From the IMG/VR virus record IMGVR_UViG_3300008110_000220, positions 1 through 64,000 of that record: 64,000 bases of DNA; one strand, 5' to 3'. Source of the DNA: a virus. Below the pieces are notes generated by a model. That model did not search any database. It was given only the letters and a program-made list of their open reading frames with translations, and was not told the origin of the DNA. Position 1 is the first letter of the stretch. Each line of letters begins with the position of its first letter. Shown in pieces: positions 6,865 to 13,979 of the stretch. The translations under genes and the position numbers were made by a program.

Positions 6865-6892
6865 TTGACGGGTTGAAACTACTTGCTATTAT
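6865..6892 (+). promoter_or_regulatory. Sigma70-type promoter
   Basis: TTGACG (6865-6870), 16 nt, TATTAT (6887-6892), about 30 bases before the run of small genes from 6921. Confidence 0.5.
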
Positions 6893-6920
6893 AGCTAGTA
6901 GTATTCAATTTAAAACCCGT

Positions 6921-7070
6921 ATGGATCAGCACACCTACGAGAATTGGGTGAAGATCAAGGCGACCTTCGAAGAGTCTGGTAACACAGACAATATGTTCTA
7001 CAAGAGAGCAGTAGAAATTGTAAAGACCAGAAGAGACCCTCTGGCGAAGTTTCTTGGTGATGAAAAATGA
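6921..7070 (+). CDS. Small conserved-type hypothetical protein
   Basis: A 49-residue charged protein (MDQHTYENWVKIKATFEESGN...). The ATG is chosen over an upstream TTG because the extension overlaps the promoter. Its stop overlaps the next start (ATGA). Confidence 0.55.
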   Translation: MDQHTYENWVKIKATFEESGNTDNMFYKRAVEIVKTRRDPLAKFLGDEK

Positions 7071-7270
7071 TACACGAACAAGAAGAGTTAATCACTCGCT
7101 CTGAATGCCAGGAGATGATTGATGCTGCTATACGAAGGCACAATCGAAATGCTTCCATTATTTCTATGTGCGTTGGTTGGGTTGTCCTTGCTTTATTTGC
7201 TGAAGGACTGCTAAGGCTTATAGGCGTCATTCCACCCTTACTACCATGGCTCAACATTACCCTGAAATAA
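7067..7270 (+). CDS. Small membrane protein
   Basis: A 67-residue protein with a helical charged N-terminus (MIHEQEELITRSECQEMIDAA) and one or two membrane segments (ISMCVGWVVLALFAEGLLRLIGVIPPLLPWL). It overlaps neighbours on both sides and is the first of several tiny membrane proteins in tandem. Function unknown. Confidence 0.6.
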   Translation: MIHEQEELITRSECQEMIDAAIRRHNRNASIISMCVGWVVLALFAEGLLRLIGVIPPLLPWLNITLK

Positions 7271-7431
7271 TAGGTATAGTTCTGCTTCTTATCTTTGCTG
7301 CCACGATGTTCTATCAAGGCACAATGATAATGAAAGGGCATCGTGGATATACTCATATGGACCACGAGAAACAAAAAATGACCAATATGAGAAAACGAAT
7401 AGAGGAGTTAATGAACCAAGATGACGACTGA
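7246..7431 (+). CDS. Small membrane protein
   Basis: A 61-residue protein: one membrane segment (IIGIVLLLIFAATMFYQGTMI) and a charged helical tail (KQKMTNMRKRIEELMNQDDD). It overlaps the preceding gene by 25 bases in another frame, and the next start overlaps its end. Confidence 0.6.
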   Translation: MAQHYPEIIGIVLLLIFAATMFYQGTMIMKGHRGYTHMDHEKQKMTNMRKRIEELMNQDDD

Positions 7432-7543
7432 AGAGTGGTTTATTTTCATTGACTTTTTCTCACATATGCTCTATATGTTTGTAGCATTTATGTGTGGACT
7501 TATTATTGGATACCTAGTTGGATTTAGAAACGGAGGAATGTAA
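7421..7543 (+). CDS. Tiny membrane protein
   Basis: A 40-residue ORF, one long hydrophobic segment (MLYMFVAFMCGLIIGYLVGF). Overlaps both neighbours (TAATG at the 3' end), which supports it being translated. Confidence 0.5.
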   Translation: MTTEEWFIFIDFFSHMLYMFVAFMCGLIIGYLVGFRNGGM

Positions 7544-7674
7544 TGCCCCATTTATTAGGAAGGTTTCTTGTTGTATTAGCAATCCCTTTTGTGGTTGCTA
7601 CTTTATATGTTGGATCAAAGAAAGGGAGTTATTACGACTCAGAGGATTATAAAGGAAATGGAACAGCACACTAG
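7543..7674 (+). CDS. Tiny membrane protein
   Basis: A 43-residue ORF with an N-terminal membrane segment (LLGRFLVVLAIPFVVATLYVG) and a polar tail. Start overlaps the preceding stop (TAATG). Confidence 0.5.
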   Translation: MPHLLGRFLVVLAIPFVVATLYVGSKKGSYYDSEDYKGNGTAH

Positions 7675-7864
7675 TCAGTGTTGGAACTTCGTTATGTCTT
7701 CTTTTGCTAGAAGTTATGGTGTGGAAAGAGTGATGAGAGAGGAAAACTTTCATTGGATGGCTCTACAATGGTGTGATGATAATAACTATACATGTAATAT
7801 CCACCTAGATGATTTAAAAAAAGTAGATTCTTACTTTAGAAGATATTACGAGGAATGGGATTAA
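7658..7864 (+). CDS. Hypothetical protein
   Basis: A 68-residue soluble protein (MEQHTSQCWNFVMSSFARSYG...) rich in aromatic residues. The chosen ATG follows an AAAGGAAA ribosome-binding-like stretch and overlaps the preceding gene. No motif recognised. Confidence 0.55.
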   Translation: MEQHTSQCWNFVMSSFARSYGVERVMREENFHWMALQWCDDNNYTCNIHLDDLKKVDSYFRRYYEEWD

Positions 7865-7865
7865 T

Positions 7866-8018
7866 ATGGGACATTTCGCAGCAGCAGCACTCAACAATGA
7901 TTTATTTCTTGGATTCATTTGTTACATAATGGTCTTTGTGCCTATCTTGGGCATCTGGGCAGTCCACAAATACGACTGGCAACACTGGGCTCCATTTGAC
8001 AAAGGGCACAAGAAGTAG
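7866..8018 (+). CDS. Tiny membrane protein
   Basis: A 50-residue ORF with one membrane segment (LFLGFICYIMVFVPILGIWAV) and a Trp/Lys-rich tail (DWQHWAPFDKGHKK). Last of the tandem membrane-protein run before tRNA-Pro. Confidence 0.55.
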   Translation: MGHFAAAALNNDLFLGFICYIMVFVPILGIWAVHKYDWQHWAPFDKGHKK

Positions 8019-8058
8019 TATAATTACTTCTGTTGAGAGGCAAGACCACTCAACGCAA

Positions 8059-8132
8059 CCGGGATTAGCGCAGTTTGGTAGCGCACTTCACTTGGGCTGA
8101 AGGGGTCGCAGGTTCGAATCCTGCATCTCGGA
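8059..8132 (+). tRNA. tRNA-Pro(TGG)
   Basis: Acceptor CCGGGAT with ATCTCGG, anticodon loop CTTGGGC, T arm GCAGG-TTCGAAT-CCTGC. 74 nt. Followed by a hairpin GCCAGT/ACTGGC at 8135-8152 without a T-tract. Confidence 0.88.
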
Positions 8133-8155
8133 TAGCCAGTTTAAACACTGGCACC

Positions 8156-8184
8156 TTGACTATATAAAGTCAAACACTTATAAT
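8156..8184 (+). promoter_or_regulatory. Consensus sigma70 promoter
   Basis: TTGACT (8156-8161), 17 nt, TATAAT (8179-8184), 24 bases ahead of the 8208 gene. Confidence 0.75.
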
Positions 8185-8207
8185 ACTCAGGTATTCATTA
8201 CACAACA

Positions 8208-8423
8208 ATGTCTCTGATCGAAAAATTCAAGAAAGATGTTAGCACTTTGCGTTCTGCTGCTAACGGGGATATCTACCTTGATGTAAAGAGTCCGAAACTT
8301 TATAAGAAAGTTCGCCGCTATTATGAAAATAATGGTGTCGTGTTTTCTGGAGATCCCCTTGATGACTATGAAATGCTGATGGATTATCTCTATCAGGATC
8401 TTGAAACGATTGAGGTTGCCTGA
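8208..8423 (+). CDS. Hypothetical protein
   Basis: A 71-residue protein (MSLIEKFKKDVSTLRSAANG...), mixed helix/strand, acidic C-terminus. A strong promoter directly upstream suggests early expression. Its stop overlaps the next start. Confidence 0.65.
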   Translation: MSLIEKFKKDVSTLRSAANGDIYLDVKSPKLYKKVRRYYENNGVVFSGDPLDDYEMLMDYLYQDLETIEVA

Positions 8424-8686
8424 TGAAAGTCGTCAAAAAACCTACTGTTCTTCTTGAGCGGTTTCCTTATCGTTATGTTCAGGTCGGTACTTTGGAAATC
8501 AATGGAAAACCTGATTGTCGCATTCAAAAAGTAGACGCATATACTGGTCGTTACCGTGATATGTATCTTTGCGACAATGAAATGCAACTTATGACCGCTA
8601 TGGATGACCACGATTATACTTGTTGGTTAGACCCAGATATGGTTCCTGCATATGTGAAAGACGACGAAGACACGGAGAGTCTTTAA
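8423..8686 (+). CDS. Hypothetical protein
   Basis: An 87-residue protein (MKVVKKPTVLLERFPYRYVQVG...), strand-rich, ending in an acidic DDEDTESL. Overlaps the previous gene (ATGA) and is likely co-translated with it. Family unknown. Confidence 0.65.
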   Translation: MKVVKKPTVLLERFPYRYVQVGTLEINGKPDCRIQKVDAYTGRYRDMYLCDNEMQLMTAMDDHDYTCWLDPDMVPAYVKDDEDTESL

Positions 8687-8712
8687 AAGTACTGGTCGGG
8701 AGCAAACCCCTT

Positions 8713-8946
8713 ATGTCTAAGTCTAATGTATTCAGATACATTGGTAATATCCTCCTCTTATCTGGTTATTTTTTCCTGTTATGGGGAGATATGAAAATCG
8801 GACTATTTGTAAAATGTATTGGGAATGTCTTTGTCGTTCCCTTTGCTATCAAATATAAGTTCTGGGATATTCTTTTCTTGTGTGGTTTTTATGCCGCTAT
8901 TGAGATACCAAAACTAGTCCAACTTTTCCTAGTTAATTCAAACTAG
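8713..8946 (+). CDS. Membrane protein, two to three segments
   Basis: A 77-residue hydrophobic protein (YIGNILLLSGYFFLLWG, GLFVKCIGNVFVVPFAI, DILFLCGFYAAIEI). The ATG at 8713 is preferred because the upstream extension overlaps the previous gene and is Arg-rich. Could act in membrane permeabilisation, but nothing specific is seen. Confidence 0.6.
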   Translation: MSKSNVFRYIGNILLLSGYFFLLWGDMKIGLFVKCIGNVFVVPFAIKYKFWDILFLCGFYAAIEIPKLVQLFLVNSN

Positions 8947-9076
8947 GTGGTGGAGTCAATCCCCAATATGCCCGTGATGGAGACACGATAAAAACCCTGG
9001 TGCGGATGGGGTATACCCCGCCCAGTTTCTTGCTTCTGGACAAAGAGCAAGTGGCGTGCATGTAAAGACCTAATGA
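8947..9076 (+). ncRNA. Non-coding region rich in inverted repeats
   Basis: 130 bases without a plausible gene. It holds CGTG/CACG, a perfect 12-base palindrome GGGGTATACCCC (9008-9019) flanked by GCGG/CCGCC, and a CTTGCT/AGCAAG hairpin, and ends at an intrinsic terminator. A processed small RNA or a structured 3' end of the preceding mRNA is possible. Inference only. Confidence 0.35.
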
Positions 9077-9104
9077 GGACGGCTTGCGCGAGTCGTCCTT
9101 TTTT
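9077..9104 (+). terminator. Intrinsic terminator whose loop holds a -35 box
   Basis: GGACGGCT-TGCGCG-AGTCGTCC (8 bp, one G-T) followed by six T. The top of the hairpin reads TTGCGC, exactly 17 nt before a TATAAT. Confidence 0.85.
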
Positions 9105-9112
9105 AGTATAAT
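9084..9112 (+). promoter_or_regulatory. Promoter overlapping the terminator, for the first sugar operon
   Basis: TTGCGC (9084-9089), 17-nt spacer made of the hairpin 3' arm and T-tract, TATAAT (9107-9112). It would start the eleven-gene operon at 9129. Confidence 0.6.
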
Positions 9113-9128
9113 AATAAAAAAAGGTATA

Positions 9129-9926
9129 ATGATTGGTTTTAATCACTTAGGAAGACTTGGACGCTTGGGAAACCAAATGTTTCAATATGCTGCTCTACGC
9201 GGTATTGCTGCTAAGCAGGAAGTCAACTATTGCCTTCCACTTTATAAAGAAGCAGTTGATGATGGTCTGGGAAATCCAAACAGAACAGAACTATTTGACT
9301 GCTTCACAATGGAGACGGTAACTCCATTGAATATTCAAATGATTGATATTGATAGACCTATTATTGGTGAAAATACATTCAACTTCAACCAAGAACTATT
9401 CTCTAACTCTTTTGACTGGATTAGTTTATATGGGTTCTTTCAGTCTGAAAAGTATTTTAAGAATGTAGAAGATACTATTCGCAAGGACTTCACATTTAAG
9501 AGTGAAATACTTGAACCTTGTGCAGATATGATGGAAGGCATTGGGCAGGCAGTTGGTCTCCATATCCGTAGAAAAGACTATCTGACCAACCCAAACCATT
9601 GTGCTCTTGATATTGAATATTATAAAAAGGCATTGATGAAGTTCCCTGATGATGCTCAGGTCATTGTGTTTTCGGATGAACCACAATGGTGTATGGAACA
9701 AGAAATATTTGCAGATGACCGTTTTATGGTTTCTGAGAATGAGAATGGATATATTGATATGTGTTTAATGAGTATGTGTAGTGGATATATTATTGCTAAC
9801 TCTTCATTCTCTTGGTGGGCAGCGTGGTTGGGAAATAGGGGAAAAGTTATTGCACCAAAGAAATGGTTTCCTTCAAATGATAAGGACACTAAAGATCTAT
9901 ATCCCGAAACTTGGGAGGTAATTTAA
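9129..9926 (+). CDS. GT11 alpha-1,2-fucosyltransferase-like glycosyltransferase
   Basis: A 265-residue enzyme. GRLGNQMFQYAALRG near residues 11-25 and HIRRKDY at 145-151 (the HxRRxD motif) are the signature of family GT11, which transfers fucose from GDP-fucose to galactose with alpha-1,2 linkage. The C-terminal SSFSWWAAWLG also fits the family. The ATG at 9129 is chosen because the upstream extension runs into the terminator. Its stop overlaps the start of the GT6 gene (TAATG). It leads the operon under the terminator-embedded promoter. The acceptor is unknown; host lipopolysaccharide or a virion protein are both possible. Confidence 0.85.
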   Translation: MIGFNHLGRLGRLGNQMFQYAALRGIAAKQEVNYCLPLYKEAVDDGLGNPNRTELFDCFTMETVTPLNIQMIDIDRPIIGENTFNFNQELFSNSFDWISLYGFFQSEKYFKNVEDTIRKDFTFKSEILEPCADMMEGIGQAVGLHIRRKDYLTNPNHCALDIEYYKKALMKFPDDAQVIVFSDEPQWCMEQEIFADDRFMVSENENGYIDMCLMSMCSGYIIANSSFSWWAAWLGNRGKVIAPKKWFPSNDKDTKDLYPETWEVI

Positions 9927-10651
9927 TGAAACTTGCAGACTTAGCAGTTGTTTTTATTGGGACTAACAAGTATCTAAACTTTCTCCCATCATGGTATGAA
10001 TCTTGTGAAGAGTATCTTCTACCAGGACATAAGAAGCAATACTTTGTTTTTACGGATGGTGAGTTAGATGAACTTCCTGATAATATTTCACTTTATCATC
10101 AGGAGCACCTTCCTTGGCCATATATTACACTCTACAGATTTTCTACTATTCTGAAAGCGTATGAGGACATTTGTAAGTATGATTATCTTCTATTCCTTGA
10201 TGCCGATATGCGTTTGGTGGACACTGTAAAACCAGAAGAGATATTAACTGATAAACCTTATATTGGTGTTCATCACCCTTGTCATTTTCTGGGAATGAAT
10301 CCACATACAAAGTTTCCAGGAGCATTTGAAACTAATTCAGATTCATCGGCATGTATTACAGATGAAGATGATACAACTACTTATTTTCAAGGATGTTTGT
10401 GGGGAGGCAGAGTTCCAGATGTGATAGATATGATGAAAGAACTTCAAAAAAGAACTGAAGATGATCTTTTAAGGAATGTAATAGCAGTCTGGCACGATGA
10501 GAGTCATCTCAATAAATTTTATTCCGAAAGAGTAGATGATGTCCATATCCTTAGTCCATCATTTGCTTACCCAGAACTATTTTCAGAATATTGTAATTTT
10601 GAACCAAAAATAGTTCACCTTGCAAAAGAAAACTCTAAGTATCACCAATAG
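9926..10651 (+). CDS. GT6-family glycosyltransferase (ABO/alpha-1,3-Gal type)
   Basis: A 241-residue protein with the GT6 fold markers. The metal-binding DAD (LLFLDADMRL, 92-94), QGCLWGGRV near 155-163 and WHDESHLNKF (189-198) are hallmarks of the vertebrate ABO and alpha-1,3-galactosyltransferase catalytic core. The family adds Gal or GalNAc in alpha-1,3 linkage, often onto fucosylated galactose. It starts inside the stop codon of the GT11 gene, so the two enzymes are probably made together and act in sequence. A DxD motif is present, as in vertebrate members. Confidence 0.85.
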   Translation: MKLADLAVVFIGTNKYLNFLPSWYESCEEYLLPGHKKQYFVFTDGELDELPDNISLYHQEHLPWPYITLYRFSTILKAYEDICKYDYLLFLDADMRLVDTVKPEEILTDKPYIGVHHPCHFLGMNPHTKFPGAFETNSDSSACITDEDDTTTYFQGCLWGGRVPDVIDMMKELQKRTEDDLLRNVIAVWHDESHLNKFYSERVDDVHILSPSFAYPELFSEYCNFEPKIVHLAKENSKYHQ

Positions 10652-10657
10652 TATAAA

Positions 10658-11356
10658 ATGAACCTTAAAGATTTAGAACTTGTTACTGCACTTGACCAAA
10701 ACTTTTATGATAGTTTTAATACTTTCATGATTAGTTCTGACTTGAAAGTGTTTGGAAAACTTTTAGCTAGAACACAATTATTTGAAAAAGTCAAGGATGT
10801 TCCTGGAGATATTGTAGAGTGTGGTGTTTTTAAAGGAACTGGTCTTTTTACTTTTCTTAAATTGAAAAGATATTTTTGTCCAAATACTTATAAAAAGGTA
10901 ATTGGATTTGACTTTTTTAATTCTGATGAACTTACATCTACTCTAAAGAATCAAGATCAAACTGCCATGAAGACTTTGTTTGATGGTAGAAATTTTGAGC
11001 ATGACTCAGACTTTAAACAAAAACTAGATCTCAGTATTCGTTCTTCTGGTTTTCAGGATCATGAATATGAGTTAATACCTGGTGATATTTCTAAAACTGT
11101 AGTAGAATATGTAGAGAATAGACCAGGTGCAAAAATTTCATTGCTATACCTTGATTTGGATTTGGAAGTACCAACATACAATACTTTAGTTTCTTTATGG
11201 GATAGAGTAAGTAGTGGTGGAATAGTAGTCTTTGATGAATACGCTTATCATAACTGGTCTGAGTCGAAAGGAGTTGATAAGTTTTTCTCCGATCATGATG
11301 TTAAAATTAATTCATTAAACTTTTTTGCCCCATCTGCATATGTTGTTAAGCCATGA
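10658..11356 (+). CDS. TylF/macrocin-type O-methyltransferase
   Basis: A 232-residue SAM-dependent methyltransferase. GDIVECGVFKGTG near residues 49-61 is the SAM-binding loop, LLYLDLDLEVPTYN supplies the metal/SAM acidic residues, and GGIVVFDEYAY is the typical TylF end of the fold. The family methylates sugar hydroxyls. It overlaps the next gene by 4 bases. It probably caps a glycan made by the neighbouring transferases. Confidence 0.75.
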   Translation: MNLKDLELVTALDQNFYDSFNTFMISSDLKVFGKLLARTQLFEKVKDVPGDIVECGVFKGTGLFTFLKLKRYFCPNTYKKVIGFDFFNSDELTSTLKNQDQTAMKTLFDGRNFEHDSDFKQKLDLSIRSSGFQDHEYELIPGDISKTVVEYVENRPGAKISLLYLDLDLEVPTYNTLVSLWDRVSSGGIVVFDEYAYHNWSESKGVDKFFSDHDVKINSLNFFAPSAYVVKP

Positions 11357-12723
11357 ATAAACTTGTAATTTTTGATCTTGATGGTGTATTGATTGATAGT
11401 AGAGATATGCATTACGAAGCACTTAATTGTGCTCTCGAAAAAGTAGATCCAAAATATAAAATAAGTAAAGATGAGCATCTAAGTTCCTATGATGGACTTC
11501 CAACTTCTAGAAAGTTGGCGATGTTGACTGAAAGTAAAGATCTTCCTGTAGAAAAGCATCAGCAGGTTTGGGAAGATAAGCAAAAAGCAACTCTTGAAAT
11601 CTTCTCACATCTTGAGCATGATTATGAGTTGATGCACTACTTCCAACAACTCAAAAGTAAAGACTATCAAGTTGCTGTTGCTAGTAATAGTATTCGCAAT
11701 ACTGTTAAACTAGTTCTCCTTAAACTTGGACTTCTAGAGTTCATTGATTACTATGTGAGTAATGAAGATGTAGTCAAGAACAAACCATTTCCAGAAATGT
11801 ACTGGAAGTGTATGACTGCATGTAATGCCCTTCCTAAGGATACAGTAATCTTCGAAGATAGTCATATTGGTAGACAAGGTGCTTTAGATAGTGGTTCACA
11901 CCTTGTACCTATTGAAAATAGGTATGACCTTAACCAGAGTAAAATTGATAAAGTATTTAAAATATTCTCATCTCAAAAAGTATCACATATTCCTTGGAAG
12001 TCTGAAAAAATGAATGTTCTTATTCCCATGGCTGGTGCAGGCAATAGATTCTCTTCTGCTGGATATACATTCCCCAAACCTTTGATTGAGGTCAATGGGA
12101 AACCAATGATTCAGGTTGTTATTGAAAACTTGAATATTGATGCAAACTATACTTTCGTTGTTCGTAAAGAGCACTATGAGAAGTATAGTCTACAGTATCT
12201 ACTGACGCTGATTGTACCTGGATGTAACATTGTTCAGGTAGATGGTCTTACAGAAGGTTCTGCTTGCACGACACTTTTAGCAAAAGAATATATTGATAAC
12301 GACCATCCGCTGCTACTAGCAAACTCCGACCAATTCATGGAGTGGAACAGTAATGAATGTTTGTATGCATTTAATGCAGATGGTATTGATGCTGGAATTC
12401 TAACCTTTAAGGCAACTCATCCAAAGTGGTCTTATGCAAAAGTTGGTGAAGATGGTTTCGTATCTGAAGTTGCTGAGAAGAAACCTATCAGTAATGATGC
12501 TACTGTTGGCGTCTACTTCTGGAAGAAAGGTTCTGATTATGTTAAGTACGCAGAGCAGATGATTGAGAAAGATATTAGAACTAATAATGAGTTTTATATC
12601 TGCCCAGCATTTAATGAGGCTATTCTTGATAATAAGAAGGTGAGAGTTAAGGAGATTGAAAGGATGTGGGGTATTGGAACTCCAGAAGACCTTAACTACT
12701 TCTTGGAGCATTACAATCCATGA
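11353..12723 (+). CDS. Fusion: HAD phosphatase plus sugar nucleotidyltransferase
   Basis: A 456-residue two-domain protein. Residues 1-205 are a HAD hydrolase (FDLDGVLIDS at 7-16, VAVASNS near 108, KNKPFPEMY, VIFEDSHIG). From residue 220 a nucleotidyltransferase of the Rossmann NTP-transferase type begins with NVLIPMAGAGNRF, with PKPLIEVNGKPMI and LLANSDQF as substrate-binding segments. An internal ATG at 12010 could start the second domain alone. The pair could make a nucleotide-activated sugar after dephosphorylating an intermediate. Its end overlaps the GDPD-like gene. Confidence 0.8.
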   Translation: MNKLVIFDLDGVLIDSRDMHYEALNCALEKVDPKYKISKDEHLSSYDGLPTSRKLAMLTESKDLPVEKHQQVWEDKQKATLEIFSHLEHDYELMHYFQQLKSKDYQVAVASNSIRNTVKLVLLKLGLLEFIDYYVSNEDVVKNKPFPEMYWKCMTACNALPKDTVIFEDSHIGRQGALDSGSHLVPIENRYDLNQSKIDKVFKIFSSQKVSHIPWKSEKMNVLIPMAGAGNRFSSAGYTFPKPLIEVNGKPMIQVVIENLNIDANYTFVVRKEHYEKYSLQYLLTLIVPGCNIVQVDGLTEGSACTTLLAKEYIDNDHPLLLANSDQFMEWNSNECLYAFNADGIDAGILTFKATHPKWSYAKVGEDGFVSEVAEKKPISNDATVGVYFWKKGSDYVKYAEQMIEKDIRTNNEFYICPAFNEAILDNKKVRVKEIERMWGIGTPEDLNYFLEHYNP

Positions 12724-13172
12724 GACTGATAGCACATAGAGGAAATGTGAATGGACCAGATCCTTCAGTAGAAAATAGTCTAGATTATATTGATACTGCT
12801 ATAAATCTTGGTTACGATGTTGAGATTGATCTTAGATGTGAATCTAATGATTTTTATCTTGGACATGACGAATCTCAGTACCATGTCTTCATGGAATGGT
12901 TGGTAGAAAGAAAAAATAATCTTTGGATACATTGCAAAGACTTTGCTTCTCTTGAATTTCTTTCAAAGTGTGATACTGATTTCAACTATTTCTGGCATGA
13001 TACAGATGATCATACTCTTACCAGTAAGGGGTATATCTGGAGTTATCCTGGACAACCACACAGTTCTAACTCTATTGTAGTTTTACCAGAAAATACAGAA
13101 ACGTTCAAATTTTCTGCTAGTGAGTATGACTGTTATGGAATATGCAGTGACTATGTTGGGAGAATGGGGTAA
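12720..13172 (+). CDS. Short GDPD-like phosphodiesterase
   Basis: A 150-residue protein with the catalytic outline of glycerophosphodiester phosphodiesterases: AHRGN (His 6), ENSLD (Glu 19), VEIDLR (Glu 35, Asp 37) and LGHDES (His 49). It is well below the usual 240-300 residues, so the C-terminal half of the barrel is reduced. It may cleave a glycerophospho-linked sugar. The start overlaps the preceding stop (ATGA), and only the stop separates it from the next ATG. Confidence 0.7.
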   Translation: MRLIAHRGNVNGPDPSVENSLDYIDTAINLGYDVEIDLRCESNDFYLGHDESQYHVFMEWLVERKNNLWIHCKDFASLEFLSKCDTDFNYFWHDTDDHTLTSKGYIWSYPGQPHSSNSIVVLPENTETFKFSASEYDCYGICSDYVGRMG

Positions 13173-13979
13173 ATGAGAGTAGCAGTTTGTTATAGTGGGT
13201 TTCTGAGGAATATACAAAAAACATTCCCAAACATATCACAGCAAATGCTAAAGGGTCATGACGTTGACTTTTTCATTCATACATGGAACGTTCCAGAATA
13301 TTCTGAAGAAATCTTTTATTCAAAAAGCACAATATGTCCCAAGTTAATCTTGGTTGAAGAGCAGAAAGCATTTGAAAAAAATCCTTATGGATTTATAAAC
13401 TGCAACACAACTCCAGAGCAGTATCTAAATGATCTTAAGTCTTCTGGAGAAGATAAAAAATTTTTTGAGAAACCATCTAAGGAAAATAATTTTGACTTTA
13501 ACAAAGATCTTGAAGTTGTAAAGTTTGGATATTATAGTAGTTTTCCTTATAACTTTTTATCTCAGTTCTACTCCTTTTATAAAGCGATTGACCTGAAGAA
13601 GATATATGAACAGAACAACGGATTTGAATATGACTGTGTTATTCGAATACGACCTGATGTTTATCTGAACGAACAAATAGATTTGAACTCATTGAATATG
13701 TCCTATATGAATATATTCGATGCACCATATCATAAAGGAACTAATTTAACTGTTAATGATCACTTTGCTTGTTCATCATCAAAACTCCTTGATTTGTATG
13801 GAGAATGCTTCTTATTCTTATCCACCTATTACTTTATCTATGGAGTTGACTTCATTCAAGAGATAGTATTGGGTAAGCACTTTGAAGTCAATAATTTTTA
13901 TATCAATAAATTATCAACCAGTTATCTCATTACGAGAGATAGTATAGATAGAGAAACTTATCCAAAGTTTATACGATGA
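13173..13979 (+). CDS. Putative glycosyltransferase, MRVAVCYSG family
   Basis: A 268-residue protein. It begins VAVCYSGFLRNI and contains VDFFIHTWNV and CVIRIRPDVYL, the same skeleton as the next gene (VAVCFSGQPRF, VDVFGHLWF, WVFKIRTDV). The R-[PT]-D-V segment is in a DxD-like position. These features occur in poorly described cyanobacterial and phage sugar-transfer proteins. Its end overlaps the paralogue by 4 bases. The assignment is by context and motif, not by a proven activity. Confidence 0.55.
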   Translation: MRVAVCYSGFLRNIQKTFPNISQQMLKGHDVDFFIHTWNVPEYSEEIFYSKSTICPKLILVEEQKAFEKNPYGFINCNTTPEQYLNDLKSSGEDKKFFEKPSKENNFDFNKDLEVVKFGYYSSFPYNFLSQFYSFYKAIDLKKIYEQNNGFEYDCVIRIRPDVYLNEQIDLNSLNMSYMNIFDAPYHKGTNLTVNDHFACSSSKLLDLYGECFLFLSTYYFIYGVDFIQEIVLGKHFEVNNFYINKLSTSYLITRDSIDRETYPKFIR

